This document shows positions 42,898 to 51,761 of a DNA stretch of 62,771 nucleotides, one piece after another. The first letter of the stretch is position 1. The number at the start of each line of letters is the position of its first letter. The stretch comes from Bacteroidales bacterium (GTDB taxonomy: Bacteria > Bacteroidota > Bacteroidia > Bacteroidales > UBA932), in assembly GCA_024398295.1 (NCBI GenBank), contig JAKSJL010000003.1, forward strand, positions 1-62,771, written 5' to 3'. The position numbers and the translations under genes were made by a program. The notes under the pieces were generated by a model that saw only the letters and a program-made list of their open reading frames with translations, had not been told where the DNA came from and did no database searches.

Positions 42898-45800
42898 ATG
42901 TCTAAGAAAATCTTTTTGGCACTCGCGGCTTTCCTTTGCTCGGTGGCGCTCTTCGCACAGGGTCTCCCTGGCGGCGTGACCGCGAAGGTGGTGAACCGTG
43001 CGGGAAGGGTTCCTGTACAGGGTGCTGCCGTGACTCTCTCCAAGGGAGGCGAGACAGTGGCGACTGCCGTTTCTGATCAGGAGGGTAAGTTCCTGATCGA
43101 GTTCCTCCAGAATGGAACCTATCAGCTCGCAGTCAGCGCAGAGGGTTTCCTTCCAGTGAATGTCAATGTTTCCGTGGAAGGTTTCGTGCGCGACCTCATC
43201 TTCGTGTCTCTCGTCGCAGAGAGTGTGGTGGCTGAGGTAGATGACTCGAACTTCGCTGAGTTTGACATGGAGGATTCGGGTTATTCGGACAACCCAGCCA
43301 TCCTCTATGGCTCGAATGACCCATACAACAACATTGTCGGTTACGGATTCAGCGACATCCGTTTCAAGAACCGTGGTTTCAACAGCGAGAACCAGGATGT
43401 GCTCCTCGCTGGCATCAAGCTTAACGATGCCATCACAGGTTACTCTCCATATTCGCTGTGGAGCGGCCTTAATGAGGCGATGCGCGCGAAGGACACGACC
43501 ATTGGCCTTGAGGCGCATGATGGCAGTTTCGGTGGCTACAATGGTGTGACAAACATCCTCGCGAACCCTTCATCTGTCCGCAAGGGCTGGCGCTTCAGCG
43601 TGCTCTCAAACAGCGCACTCTATCGCCTCCGCCTCATGGCGAACTATGCTTCAGGTGAGCTCGACAACGGCCTTTCATACGCCGTGAACGTGTCGGCTCG
43701 TCTGGGCGGAAATGATTGGGTACAAGGAATTTACTACAAGTCTCTTTCTTACTACCTCGGTGTGGAGAAGAAGTTTGACGACGTGCATCGTCTCGCTTTC
43801 ATGACCTTCGCTGCCCCAGGTGAGAGAGGCGCTCAGAACTCTTCTACCCAGGAGGTTTACGATCTCATGGGCGACAACATGTATAACTCGAACTGGGGTT
43901 ATCAGGATGGCAAGCTCCGCAATGCTCGCGTACGTACTACCTTCGAGCCTGTGTTTGTGCTCAAGTACACTGCTACCCCTACGGAGAAGCTCACAGCGAA
44001 CGCAGCCATCCTCTTCCGTACCGGTATGAACGGATACTCTGCGCTTGACTGGTATGACGCAGCTGATCCTAGACCTGACTATTACAGGAATCTCCCAAGC
44101 TATTTCTGGCTTGATGACGAGGTCCTCCGTCAGGATATGAACAGGGACAACCCATTCAAGTATGCCGCTGCGAAGGAGGCTTGGACATACAATCCAAATG
44201 TCCAGCACATCGATTGGGATCACCTTTACAATGTGAACTATGCATCTGAGGGTGGCCGCTCGAAGTATGTTCAGCAGGAGCGCCGCACCGACCAGAATGA
44301 CCTCAACTTCGCTGCTTCAGCCAAGTGGCTTACAAACAGCTGGCTCTCAGTGACAGGTGGCGTGAATGCGCGCATGAACCGCACGGAGTTCTTCCAGACT
44401 GTAAGGGATATGCTCGGTGGACAGTATTTCGTGAACATCGACAACTTCGCAGAGCGCGATTTCGCCTTCTCGGAGGCCAAGGTGCAGAATGACCTTGACT
44501 ATTGGATGGCCAATGGTTCCGCTGAGAAGATCACCAAGGGTGGCAAGTATGGCTACGACTACTATGCACACGTGCGCAACGCGAACATCTGGTCAAATGT
44601 GAAGTTCGACCTCGGCATGTTCAAGGCGTTCGCTGCAGGCCAGCTCGGCTACTCTACCTTCTGGAGAGAGGGACTTCTCAGAAAGGGTCTCTTCGCAGGT
44701 CTTGATGACAATGGCCGCGAGATCGTGGTGGACGGCATCAAGCTCACCACCTACGATGCTGATGGCAATGTGATCAGCTCAAAGGGTAAGTCAGAGGCTC
44801 CTAAGTTCATCACCGGCTCAGTGAAGGCTGGTTTCGAGTTTGACTTCACCGGTGGTCACAGAGTATATGCAAATGCAGGTTACTTCCAGGATGCGCCTAA
44901 GTTCAACCAGGCGTTCCTCTCACCAAGGACCCGCAACTCCCTGATCCCTGACCTCAAGAACGTGAAGACCACTGCTGCAGATATCAACTATCAGCTCTCG
45001 AACAATGGTTACGAGGTGCGTCTCACCGGATTCTGGGCATTCATCAAGGATCAGACCGACATGATGAGCTTCTATGATGACTCACATAACTCATTCTCAA
45101 ACATGGCCCTCAGTGGCATCAATGAGCGCCACATGGGCATTGAGCTCGGCTTCAAGATCCCTATGATCGTGAGTGGACTCAACCTCCAGGGCGCGTTGAG
45201 CGCAGGTGAGTATGTGTATACCTCTACCCCTACCATGACCGAGACCATTGACAATTCAGCGGAAGTGGTGGTTTCAGGTGCCCCTGTGACTTACTGGGCT
45301 GCACATCCTGTCTATGCCAAGGGCGCAGATGGCAAGTACATCACCGATGAGTTCGGCAACTACCAGGTCGAGAAGGTCCAGAAGCACTATGTGCCTTCTA
45401 CCCCTCAGCTTGCCGCAAACCTCGCCCTCAACTACAGGACCAGCTCATACTGGTTCTTCACATTCGGCGCTAACTGCTACGCTCACTCATACCTCGACAT
45501 GAACCCTCTCTATCGTACAGAGCTTGCTGTGGTAGGTCCAGACGACCACCTCACAAACGCTGTGAGAAAGGAGCACCGCATGAACTGGTATATGAATGAG
45601 ACTGTCATTAACCAGGGTCTTTCTCCAGATGAGATCAGCTACATGGCATCGCAGGAGGAGTTCGCTCCAGCATGCGTGCTGAACCTCAGCATCGGAAAGA
45701 GCTGGTACATACAGCGTAAGTACAACTTCGGCTTCTCTCTCGAGGTCAAGAACATGCTCAACAACCGTGGCATCAAGACCGGTGGTTACGAGCAGACCCG

Positions 45801-45903
45801 TCTCGTGAGCAGCCAGAGCTATGAGCGTTACTATAGGTTCGATTCCAAGTATTTCTACATGCCAGGAACGAACTATATGTTGAACCTTTATTATAGATTC
45901 TAA
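42898..45903 (+). CDS. TonB-dependent receptor 3 (operon with nucleases)
   Basis: A 1001-residue outer-membrane receptor with a signal peptide (MSKKIFLALAAFLCSVALFAQ), a short regulatory-like beta domain (residues about 26-105, GAAVTLSKGGETVATAVSDQEGKFLIEFLQNGTY), a divergent plug (about 130-235, GFSDIRFKNRGFNSENQDVLLAGIKLND) and a barrel ending LNLYYRF. It is not closely related to the two Oar-like receptors. Nucleases are encoded just before it and a DUF5689 lipoprotein just after it. The likely role is uptake of a nucleic-acid-derived or phosphate-containing product, but that is inference from context. Confidence 0.9.
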   Translation: MSKKIFLALAAFLCSVALFAQGLPGGVTAKVVNRAGRVPVQGAAVTLSKGGETVATAVSDQEGKFLIEFLQNGTYQLAVSAEGFLPVNVNVSVEGFVRDLIFVSLVAESVVAEVDDSNFAEFDMEDSGYSDNPAILYGSNDPYNNIVGYGFSDIRFKNRGFNSENQDVLLAGIKLNDAITGYSPYSLWSGLNEAMRAKDTTIGLEAHDGSFGGYNGVTNILANPSSVRKGWRFSVLSNSALYRLRLMANYASGELDNGLSYAVNVSARLGGNDWVQGIYYKSLSYYLGVEKKFDDVHRLAFMTFAAPGERGAQNSSTQEVYDLMGDNMYNSNWGYQDGKLRNARVRTTFEPVFVLKYTATPTEKLTANAAILFRTGMNGYSALDWYDAADPRPDYYRNLPSYFWLDDEVLRQDMNRDNPFKYAAAKEAWTYNPNVQHIDWDHLYNVNYASEGGRSKYVQQERRTDQNDLNFAASAKWLTNSWLSVTGGVNARMNRTEFFQTVRDMLGGQYFVNIDNFAERDFAFSEAKVQNDLDYWMANGSAEKITKGGKYGYDYYAHVRNANIWSNVKFDLGMFKAFAAGQLGYSTFWREGLLRKGLFAGLDDNGREIVVDGIKLTTYDADGNVISSKGKSEAPKFITGSVKAGFEFDFTGGHRVYANAGYFQDAPKFNQAFLSPRTRNSLIPDLKNVKTTAADINYQLSNNGYEVRLTGFWAFIKDQTDMMSFYDDSHNSFSNMALSGINERHMGIELGFKIPMIVSGLNLQGALSAGEYVYTSTPTMTETIDNSAEVVVSGAPVTYWAAHPVYAKGADGKYITDEFGNYQVEKVQKHYVPSTPQLAANLALNYRTSSYWFFTFGANCYAHSYLDMNPLYRTELAVVGPDDHLTNAVRKEHRMNWYMNETVINQGLSPDEISYMASQEEFAPACVLNLSIGKSWYIQRKYNFGFSLEVKNMLNNRGIKTGGYEQTRLVSSQSYERYYRFDSKYFYMPGTNYMLNLYYRF

Positions 45904-45908
45904 GGAGG
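45902..45908 (+). promoter_or_regulatory. Shine-Dalgarno sequence before the DUF5689 gene
   Basis: AAGGAGG overlaps the stop codon of receptor 3 and lies 7 bases before the ATG at 45916. Strong Shine-Dalgarno sites are rare in this window. Confidence 0.65.
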
Positions 45909-45915
45909 CACGGAT

Positions 45916-47208
45916 ATGAAAAGAACATTCATTGCTATCGCTGCCATCGCGGCATTCCTCACTTCTTGCCAGGAGTTTGAGCCAGTCGTGACCTTCAAGT
46001 ATGATGACCCTGCAAACTACGGCACTTCCCTTGCCGGAAACGTGGTGAAGCCAGGCGTGATCACACCGAACTGCACCATTGCAGAGCTTGCTGCACTCTA
46101 TAAGAATGGCCAGCCTATGGAGATCACCGACGACATAATCATTGCCGGTCGCGTGTCTACCACAGACAAGCCAGGAAACTTCTACAAGAGTCTCTATATC
46201 CAGGATGAGTCCGGAGCCATTGAGCTCAAGCTCGGAAAGAACAGCCTCTATAATGACTACGCTCCAGGTTCGCTCGTATATGTGAAGTGTGGACCGGTGA
46301 TTGACGCTGCCACAGGCTACAAGACCCTCAAGGGCCTCTATCTCGGCAGCTACGGCTACAAGACAGGAAACTATGGCGGAAACGGCATGGTGCAGCTCGG
46401 CTGCGAGGATCCTACCGGAAGCTACGAGACCTCATACATGGAGCTTGACTACATCATCAAGTCACATGTGTTCCGTGGCCTTCCTACTGATATCCAGCCA
46501 GTGGAGCCTGTGGTAATCGGAGAGTCTGACCTCCCAGCGGCCACAGCCACCCTCGCTAAGTGCCCTTATCTCGGTAAGCTCGTGACTCTCAAGGGTTTGA
46601 CCTATGCAAATGAGAGCTTCACCCTTCTCTATATCAATGGTAATGAGTCGAACAAGAACTCAAAGAACCGTGTGTTCCTCTCTGACAAGGCCTGGAATAT
46701 CTACACTTGGGCTATGAGCAAGACAAACTTCCTCGCTCACCTCACTGCAGGTGACTGGGATGAGGCTACCATCGGAAACTCAGGTGATACGAACTATGGT
46801 ACAGTGGGAAGCACAAAGATCGACTATGTGAAGGAGACCGACCCAGTGTATATCGAGAATCTCGAGAAGTCGGCAGACTATGTGGCTCAGGTGTACAGGA
46901 CTGTCTACGGTACATCGATGCCAGCTACCGCTGACTGGAAGGCCGAGGGCGAGAAACTCAAGGAGAAGTGGTGTCGCTACTGCCTCGTGAACAATGCGAA
47001 TGGTTACAGCGTGAGCCAGTACTTCAACCTTGGATCTAAGGAGATCCAGCTCCGCACCAGTGGCTTCTCGAAGTTCTGCGATGCAGACATCCCTCAGTCC
47101 GTCCTCGACGGCAAGGCTACAGTGGACCTCACCGGAATCCTCACCCTCTATCAGGGAAGCATCCAGTTTGTGGTGAACTCCCTTGATGACATCAAGATAA
47201 ACGAATAA
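45916..47208 (+). CDS. DUF5689 OB-fold lipoprotein
   Basis: A 430-residue lipoprotein (signal MKRTFIAIAAIAAFLTSC, Cys 18). The N-terminal 200 residues match DUF5689, a Bacteroidota domain with an OB-like strand pattern (IIIAGRVSTTDKPGNFYKSLYIQDESGAIELKLG; GSLVYVKCGPVIDAATGYKTLKGLYLG). The rest resembles further OB-like elements (CRYCLVNNANGYSVSQYFNLGSKEIQLRTSGF). DUF5689 proteins are typically encoded beside TonB receptors, and this one follows receptor 3 by 12 bases. It is a candidate surface partner or ligand-binding lid of that receptor. Its TAA overlaps the next ATG. Confidence 0.85.
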   Translation: MKRTFIAIAAIAAFLTSCQEFEPVVTFKYDDPANYGTSLAGNVVKPGVITPNCTIAELAALYKNGQPMEITDDIIIAGRVSTTDKPGNFYKSLYIQDESGAIELKLGKNSLYNDYAPGSLVYVKCGPVIDAATGYKTLKGLYLGSYGYKTGNYGGNGMVQLGCEDPTGSYETSYMELDYIIKSHVFRGLPTDIQPVEPVVIGESDLPAATATLAKCPYLGKLVTLKGLTYANESFTLLYINGNESNKNSKNRVFLSDKAWNIYTWAMSKTNFLAHLTAGDWDEATIGNSGDTNYGTVGSTKIDYVKETDPVYIENLEKSADYVAQVYRTVYGTSMPATADWKAEGEKLKEKWCRYCLVNNANGYSVSQYFNLGSKEIQLRTSGFSKFCDADIPQSVLDGKATVDLTGILTLYQGSIQFVVNSLDDIKINE

Positions 47209-49235
47209 TGACAATGAAAAAGACTATCGTAATAGTTGCAGCGGCTATGGCACTTTCAGCTTGCGCATCACATCAGAACCCATTCCTCACCGAGTGGGAC
47301 ACCCCATACGGCATCCCTCCATTCGACAAGATCGAGTATGCTGACTATATCCCAGCCATCAAGGAGGGTATCAAGCAGCAGCAGGCAGAGGTGGACGCTA
47401 TCATCGCGAATCCAGAGCCTGCCACCTTCGAGAACACCATTGCGGCTTATGAGCTCACTGGTGAGCTTCTCGCGAAGGTGACCGGCGTCCTCTACAATGT
47501 CTCTGAGACCGACAACTGTCCAGAGCTCGAGGCCATCATCGAGGAGGCCACCCCTCTTATGAGCGAGCACAGCTCGAATCTCGGTCTTAACAAGGCCCTC
47601 TACGAGAGAGTGGCTGCAGTGTACAATGCTGACCAGTCTGCCCTCACAGAGGAGCAGAAGACTGTCCTCAAGAAGATGTACGACGATTTCGTGCAGGGAG
47701 GTATCGCCCTTGACGAGGCGTCTCAGGCGCGCATCCGTGAGATCGACGCTGAGATGGCTGCAAAGACAAACAAGATAGGAAACAACATCCTTGCGGAGTC
47801 AAACGCCTTCAAGGCTAAGTTCGGCATCTCAGTGTCTGCTTATCCTACAGCGATGACCACCACAGAGGACCGTGCGCTGCGCGAGGAGATGTTCAAGGCT
47901 TATTCTTCACGTGGACATAATGCCAATGAAAACGATAACCGCAAGCTCGCGCTTGAGGTGCTCCGCCTCCGTCTTGAGAAGGCGAAGATCATGGGTTTCT
48001 CAAACTCAGCTGACTTCATTCTCCAGAACAAGATGGCTCACGACCATGAGACTGTGGACGCTTTCCTCGATGGCATCATCAAGGCATCTGTAGCCAAGGC
48101 CAAGGAGGAGATCGTGGACATGCAGGCCATCATGGATGAGGATATCAAGGCAGGCCTTCTCCCAGAGGGCACCAAGATCCAGCCATGGGACTGGTGGTAC
48201 TACGCAGAGAAGGTACGCAAGGCTAAGTACGACCTCGATGAGGACATCACCAAGCCTTATTTCGAGGCTGGAAATGTGCGCAAGGGTATCTTCGAGGCAG
48301 CACACAGGCTCTACGGCATCAGCTTCGAGGAGCTTGCAGACGTCCCTTCATATAACAAGGATTTCGTGCAGACCTTCAAGATCACAGACGCAGATGGCTC
48401 GCTCATCGGTATCTTCACCACTGACTACTTCCCTCGCGATTCGAAGAGAGGTGGCGCGTGGATGAACAACATCCGTGAGCAGAAGGTAGATGCCGAGGGC
48501 AATGATATCCGCCCTATCATCGTGAATGTAGGAAACTTCACATCTCCAGACGAGAATGGAGTGTCACTCCTCACTGTCGACAATGTAGAGACCGCATTCC
48601 ATGAGTTCGGACATGCACTTCACGGACTTCTGACCAAGTGTCACTATCCATCAGTCAGCGGTACAAACGTGGCTCGCGACTTCGTGGAGACCTTCTCTCA
48701 GTTCAACGAGAACTGGGCATTCCAGCCAGAGCTTCTCTCTTTCTACGCCAAGCATTACCAGACCGGTGAGGTAATCCCTCAGGAACTTGTGGAGAAGATC
48801 ATCGCTGCGTCCAAGTTCAACCAGGGATTCATGACCACAGAGCTCTGTGCGGCATCTATCCTCGATATGAAGTGGCATGAACTTACCGAGATTCCTGACG
48901 ACGAGAACTTCGTGGATGAGTTCGAGGCAAAGGTATGCGCGGAGATGGGTCTTATCGACGAGATCATCCCTCGCTATCGTACTACATACTTCAACCATAT
49001 CTTCTCCAGCGGCTATGCTGCAGGTTACTATGGTTACCTCTGGGCAGAGGTGATCGACAAGGATGCGTTCGACTACTTCGAGCAGAATGGCACCTGGAAT
49101 GTCGAGCTTGCGAAGTCATTCCGCGAGACCTTCCTCGAGAAGGGTGGTAGCGTAGAGCCGATGAAGCTCTACACTGGCTGGAGAGGTCAGGAGCCAGACT
49201 CCAAGCCATTCCTCAAGGGAAGAGGCCTTCTTTAG
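47208..49235 (+). CDS. dcp: M3-family peptidyl-dipeptidase lipoprotein (Dcp-like)
   Basis: A 675-residue zinc peptidase. The catalytic motif HEFGHALHG starts near residue 465, and the third ligand Glu lies in RDFVETFSQF about 25 residues later. The architecture (helical N-terminal half, WDWWYYAEKVRK, and C-terminal GYAAGYYGYLWAEV) fits Dcp/oligopeptidase A. A lipobox (ALSAC) suggests anchoring in the envelope, where it would remove dipeptides from short peptides. The start is 47208 (TAATG overlap) or the second ATG at 47214, which gives a more typical signal peptide. Confidence 0.93.
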   Translation: MTMKKTIVIVAAAMALSACASHQNPFLTEWDTPYGIPPFDKIEYADYIPAIKEGIKQQQAEVDAIIANPEPATFENTIAAYELTGELLAKVTGVLYNVSETDNCPELEAIIEEATPLMSEHSSNLGLNKALYERVAAVYNADQSALTEEQKTVLKKMYDDFVQGGIALDEASQARIREIDAEMAAKTNKIGNNILAESNAFKAKFGISVSAYPTAMTTTEDRALREEMFKAYSSRGHNANENDNRKLALEVLRLRLEKAKIMGFSNSADFILQNKMAHDHETVDAFLDGIIKASVAKAKEEIVDMQAIMDEDIKAGLLPEGTKIQPWDWWYYAEKVRKAKYDLDEDITKPYFEAGNVRKGIFEAAHRLYGISFEELADVPSYNKDFVQTFKITDADGSLIGIFTTDYFPRDSKRGGAWMNNIREQKVDAEGNDIRPIIVNVGNFTSPDENGVSLLTVDNVETAFHEFGHALHGLLTKCHYPSVSGTNVARDFVETFSQFNENWAFQPELLSFYAKHYQTGEVIPQELVEKIIAASKFNQGFMTTELCAASILDMKWHELTEIPDDENFVDEFEAKVCAEMGLIDEIIPRYRTTYFNHIFSSGYAAGYYGYLWAEVIDKDAFDYFEQNGTWNVELAKSFRETFLEKGGSVEPMKLYTGWRGQEPDSKPFLKGRGLL

Positions 49236-49260
49236 AAACTATTAAAATACAGAATATAAA

Positions 49261-50769
49261 ATGAACAGAAAAGTACTTCTTATGATCCTCGACGGTTGGG
49301 GAGAGGGTCAGAAAAATTGGACAAATGCAATTTACACCCAGGGCGCACCATATATCGAGTCACTCCGTGCCAAGTATCCTTTCGGACACCTTAAGGCATG
49401 TGGTGAGGCCGTAGGTCTCCCAGAGGGCCAGATGGGTAACTCTGAGGTAGGTCACCTTAACCTCGGTGCAGGCCGCGTGGTATATCAGGACCTCGTGAAG
49501 ATCAACATAGCTTGTCGTGAGCACAAGCTCCTCGAGAATGCTGAGATCAAGGCTGCATACGATTATGTAGCAAAGACAGGAAAGAAGCTCCATCTCATGG
49601 GCCTCGCTTCAATGGGTGGTGTGCACTCTTCACTTAATCATGTATACGAGTTCCTCGCAGTGGCTAAGGAGTATGGCCTTGAGGATGTATACGTACACTG
49701 CTTCATGGACGGTCGTGATACCGATCCTAAGAGCGGAAAGGGCTTTGTGGAGGGCCTTGAGGCAGAGATGGCGAAGACCACCGGTAAGGTGGCTACCGTC
49801 TGCGGCCGCTTCTATGCCATGGACCGTGACAAGAGATGGGACCGTATCCAGCTCGCATACAACATGCTCGTGAAGGGCGAGGGCGAGAAGGCAGCATCTG
49901 CTACCGCCGGTATCGAGGCCTCTTACGCTGAGGGTGTGACCGACGAGTTCATCAAGCCTACCATCATCGAGGGTGTCAATGGTAAGGTAGAGGAAGGCGA
50001 TGCCATCATCTTCTTCAACTTCCGTAACGACCGTGCGCGTGAGATCACTTCAGTGCTCACCCAGCAGGATATGCCAGAGATGGGCATGAAGACCCTTCCT
50101 CTCTACTACTGCTGTCTTACTCCATACGATGCATCATTCAAGGGTGTGCACATCCTCTTCGACAAGGAAAATGTAGCTGATACCCTCGGCGAGACCGTTT
50201 CCAAGGCAGGCAAGAGCCAGCTCCGTATCGCTGAGACCGAGAAGTATGCTCACGTAACCTTCTTCTTCAACGGTGGCCGCGAGGCTCAGTTCGAGGGCGA
50301 GGACCGCGTGCTTGTAGCATCACCTAAGGTGCCTACATACGACATCATCCCTGAGATGAGTGCACCAGAAGTGACAGAGAAGCTCGTTGAGGTGCTCAAG
50401 AGCGGCGAGAAGGACATGGTGATCCTTAACTATGCGAATGGCGATATGATCGGCCATACAGGTGTGTACAGCGCTATCTGCCGCGCGGTTGCGAAGGTTG
50501 ACCAGTGCGTGAAGGAAGTGGTGGAGACTGCTATTGCCAATGATTACGTAGTCCTTATCACCGCAGACCACGGTAATGCAGACAACGCAGTGAACGTGGA
50601 CGGAACACCAAACACCGCTCACTCACTTAACGACGTGCAGTTCCTCGTGATCAACGAGCCTTCAGTGAAGGAGGTGAAGGACGGTGCCCTCTGCAACGTA
50701 GCACCTACCATTCTTAAACTCATGGGCATTCCGCAGCCAGCTGCGATGACCGCAGAACCTCTCATCTAA
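49261..50769 (+). CDS. gpmI: 2,3-bisphosphoglycerate-independent phosphoglycerate mutase
   Basis: A 502-residue two-domain manganese enzyme of glycolysis. Landmarks are [10 protein letters not shown], the phosphoserine motif [29 protein letters not shown] and the metal site [12 protein letters not shown]. It lies 25 bases after the peptidase gene, with no terminator between, and its TAA overlaps the manA ATG by one base. It is the second glycolysis gene in the window (after pgk), but the two are far apart and not co-transcribed. Confidence 0.97.
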   Translation: MNRKVLLMILDGWGEGQKNWTNAIYTQGAPYIESLRAKYPFGHLKACGEAVGLPEGQMGNSEVGHLNLGAGRVVYQDLVKINIACREHKLLENAEIKAAYDYVAKTGKKLHLMGLASMGGVHSSLNHVYEFLAVAKEYGLEDVYVHCFMDGRDTDPKSGKGFVEGLEAEMAKTTGKVATVCGRFYAMDRDKRWDRIQLAYNMLVKGEGEKAASATAGIEASYAEGVTDEFIKPTIIEGVNGKVEEGDAIIFFNFRNDRAREITSVLTQQDMPEMGMKTLPLYYCCLTPYDASFKGVHILFDKENVADTLGETVSKAGKSQLRIAETEKYAHVTFFFNGGREAQFEGEDRVLVASPKVPTYDIIPEMSAPEVTEKLVEVLKSGEKDMVILNYANGDMIGHTGVYSAICRAVAKVDQCVKEVVETAIANDYVVLITADHGNADNAVNVDGTPNTAHSLNDVQFLVINEPSVKEVKDGALCNVAPTILKLMGIPQPAAMTAEPLI

Positions 50770-51746
50770 TGCCTATCTTCAAGTTTACACCATGGCTCCG
50801 TACAATGGTCTGGGGAGGTGCGCTTATCGCACCTTACAAGGGCATTGTCACGGACCAGGCAAATATCGGCGAAAGCTGGGAAATCTCTGCCTTCAAGGGT
50901 CACGAGACAGTGGTCTCTGAAGGGGAGTACGCAGGCATGACCATCACCGAGCTCGTCTCTCTGAAGAAGGGCGAGCTCGTGGGTGAGAAGGTCTATGCCG
51001 AGTACGGCGACAAGTTCCCGCTTCTGATCAAGTTCATCGACGCTCGCGCTGACCTCTCCATCCAGGTGCATCCAGATGACGAGATGGCTGCGAGAGTCCA
51101 TGGAGACAAGGGCAAGACAGAGATGTGGTATGTCGTGGATGCAGAGGAGGGAGCTTCCCTCTATTCTGGACTCTCTGAGGCCATCACCCCGGAAGAGTAC
51201 GAGAAGCGCATCGCGGACAGTAGCATCACCGACGTGCTTGCACGCTTCCAGGTGAAGGAGGGAGATGTGTTCTTCCTGCCTGCTGGCCGCATCCACGCTA
51301 TCTGCTCAGGCTGTTTCATTGCCGAGATACAGCAGACCTCAGATTTAACCTACCGTATCTATGACTATGGCCGCCTCGGATTGGACGGCAAGCCTCGCGA
51401 GCTGCATACTGAGCTCGCCAAGCAGGCTATAGACTACAAGGTATATGATAACTATAAGACTGACTACATCTCCAAGCCAAACGAGGAGAATGTGGTAGTC
51501 AGCTGCAGCTATTTCACCACATCGCTCTATGAGCTCACGGAGCAGGTCACCAAGGACCTCAGCTCCCTGGATTCATTCGTTGTGGTGATGTGTGTACGCG
51601 GAGAAGGCACTCTCTGTCTTCCTGGCGAGGCTCCTGTGGCCGTTCGCCAGGGCGAGACAGTCCTCGTGCCTGCAAGTGCGTCAGCACTCACCATCACCCC
51701 ATCTGGCGACTCGCCTATGAAGGTGCTGACCAGCTGCATTGAGTAG
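50769..51746 (+). CDS. manA: Mannose-6-phosphate isomerase, class I
   Basis: A 325-residue cupin enzyme that converts mannose 6-phosphate and fructose 6-phosphate. Zinc ligands are seen in SIQVHPDDEMA (Gln and His), KTEMWYV (Glu) and AGRIHAICSG (His). The length is typical of the short type-I proteins of Firmicutes and Bacteroidota. It is translationally coupled to gpmI, which puts two hexose/triose phosphate enzymes in one transcript, and is followed 15 bases later by rnr. Confidence 0.93.
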   Translation: MPIFKFTPWLRTMVWGGALIAPYKGIVTDQANIGESWEISAFKGHETVVSEGEYAGMTITELVSLKKGELVGEKVYAEYGDKFPLLIKFIDARADLSIQVHPDDEMAARVHGDKGKTEMWYVVDAEEGASLYSGLSEAITPEEYEKRIADSSITDVLARFQVKEGDVFFLPAGRIHAICSGCFIAEIQQTSDLTYRIYDYGRLGLDGKPRELHTELAKQAIDYKVYDNYKTDYISKPNEENVVVSCSYFTTSLYELTEQVTKDLSSLDSFVVVMCVRGEGTLCLPGEAPVAVRQGETVLVPASASALTITPSGDSPMKVLTSCIE

Positions 51747-51761
51747 AAAAATACATTCAAG

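Noticed and set aside
42442..43518. 358-codon minus-strand frame
   Set aside because: It covers the end of the EEP gene and the start of receptor 3 in antisense and has no recognisable features; it is a shadow of biased codon use.
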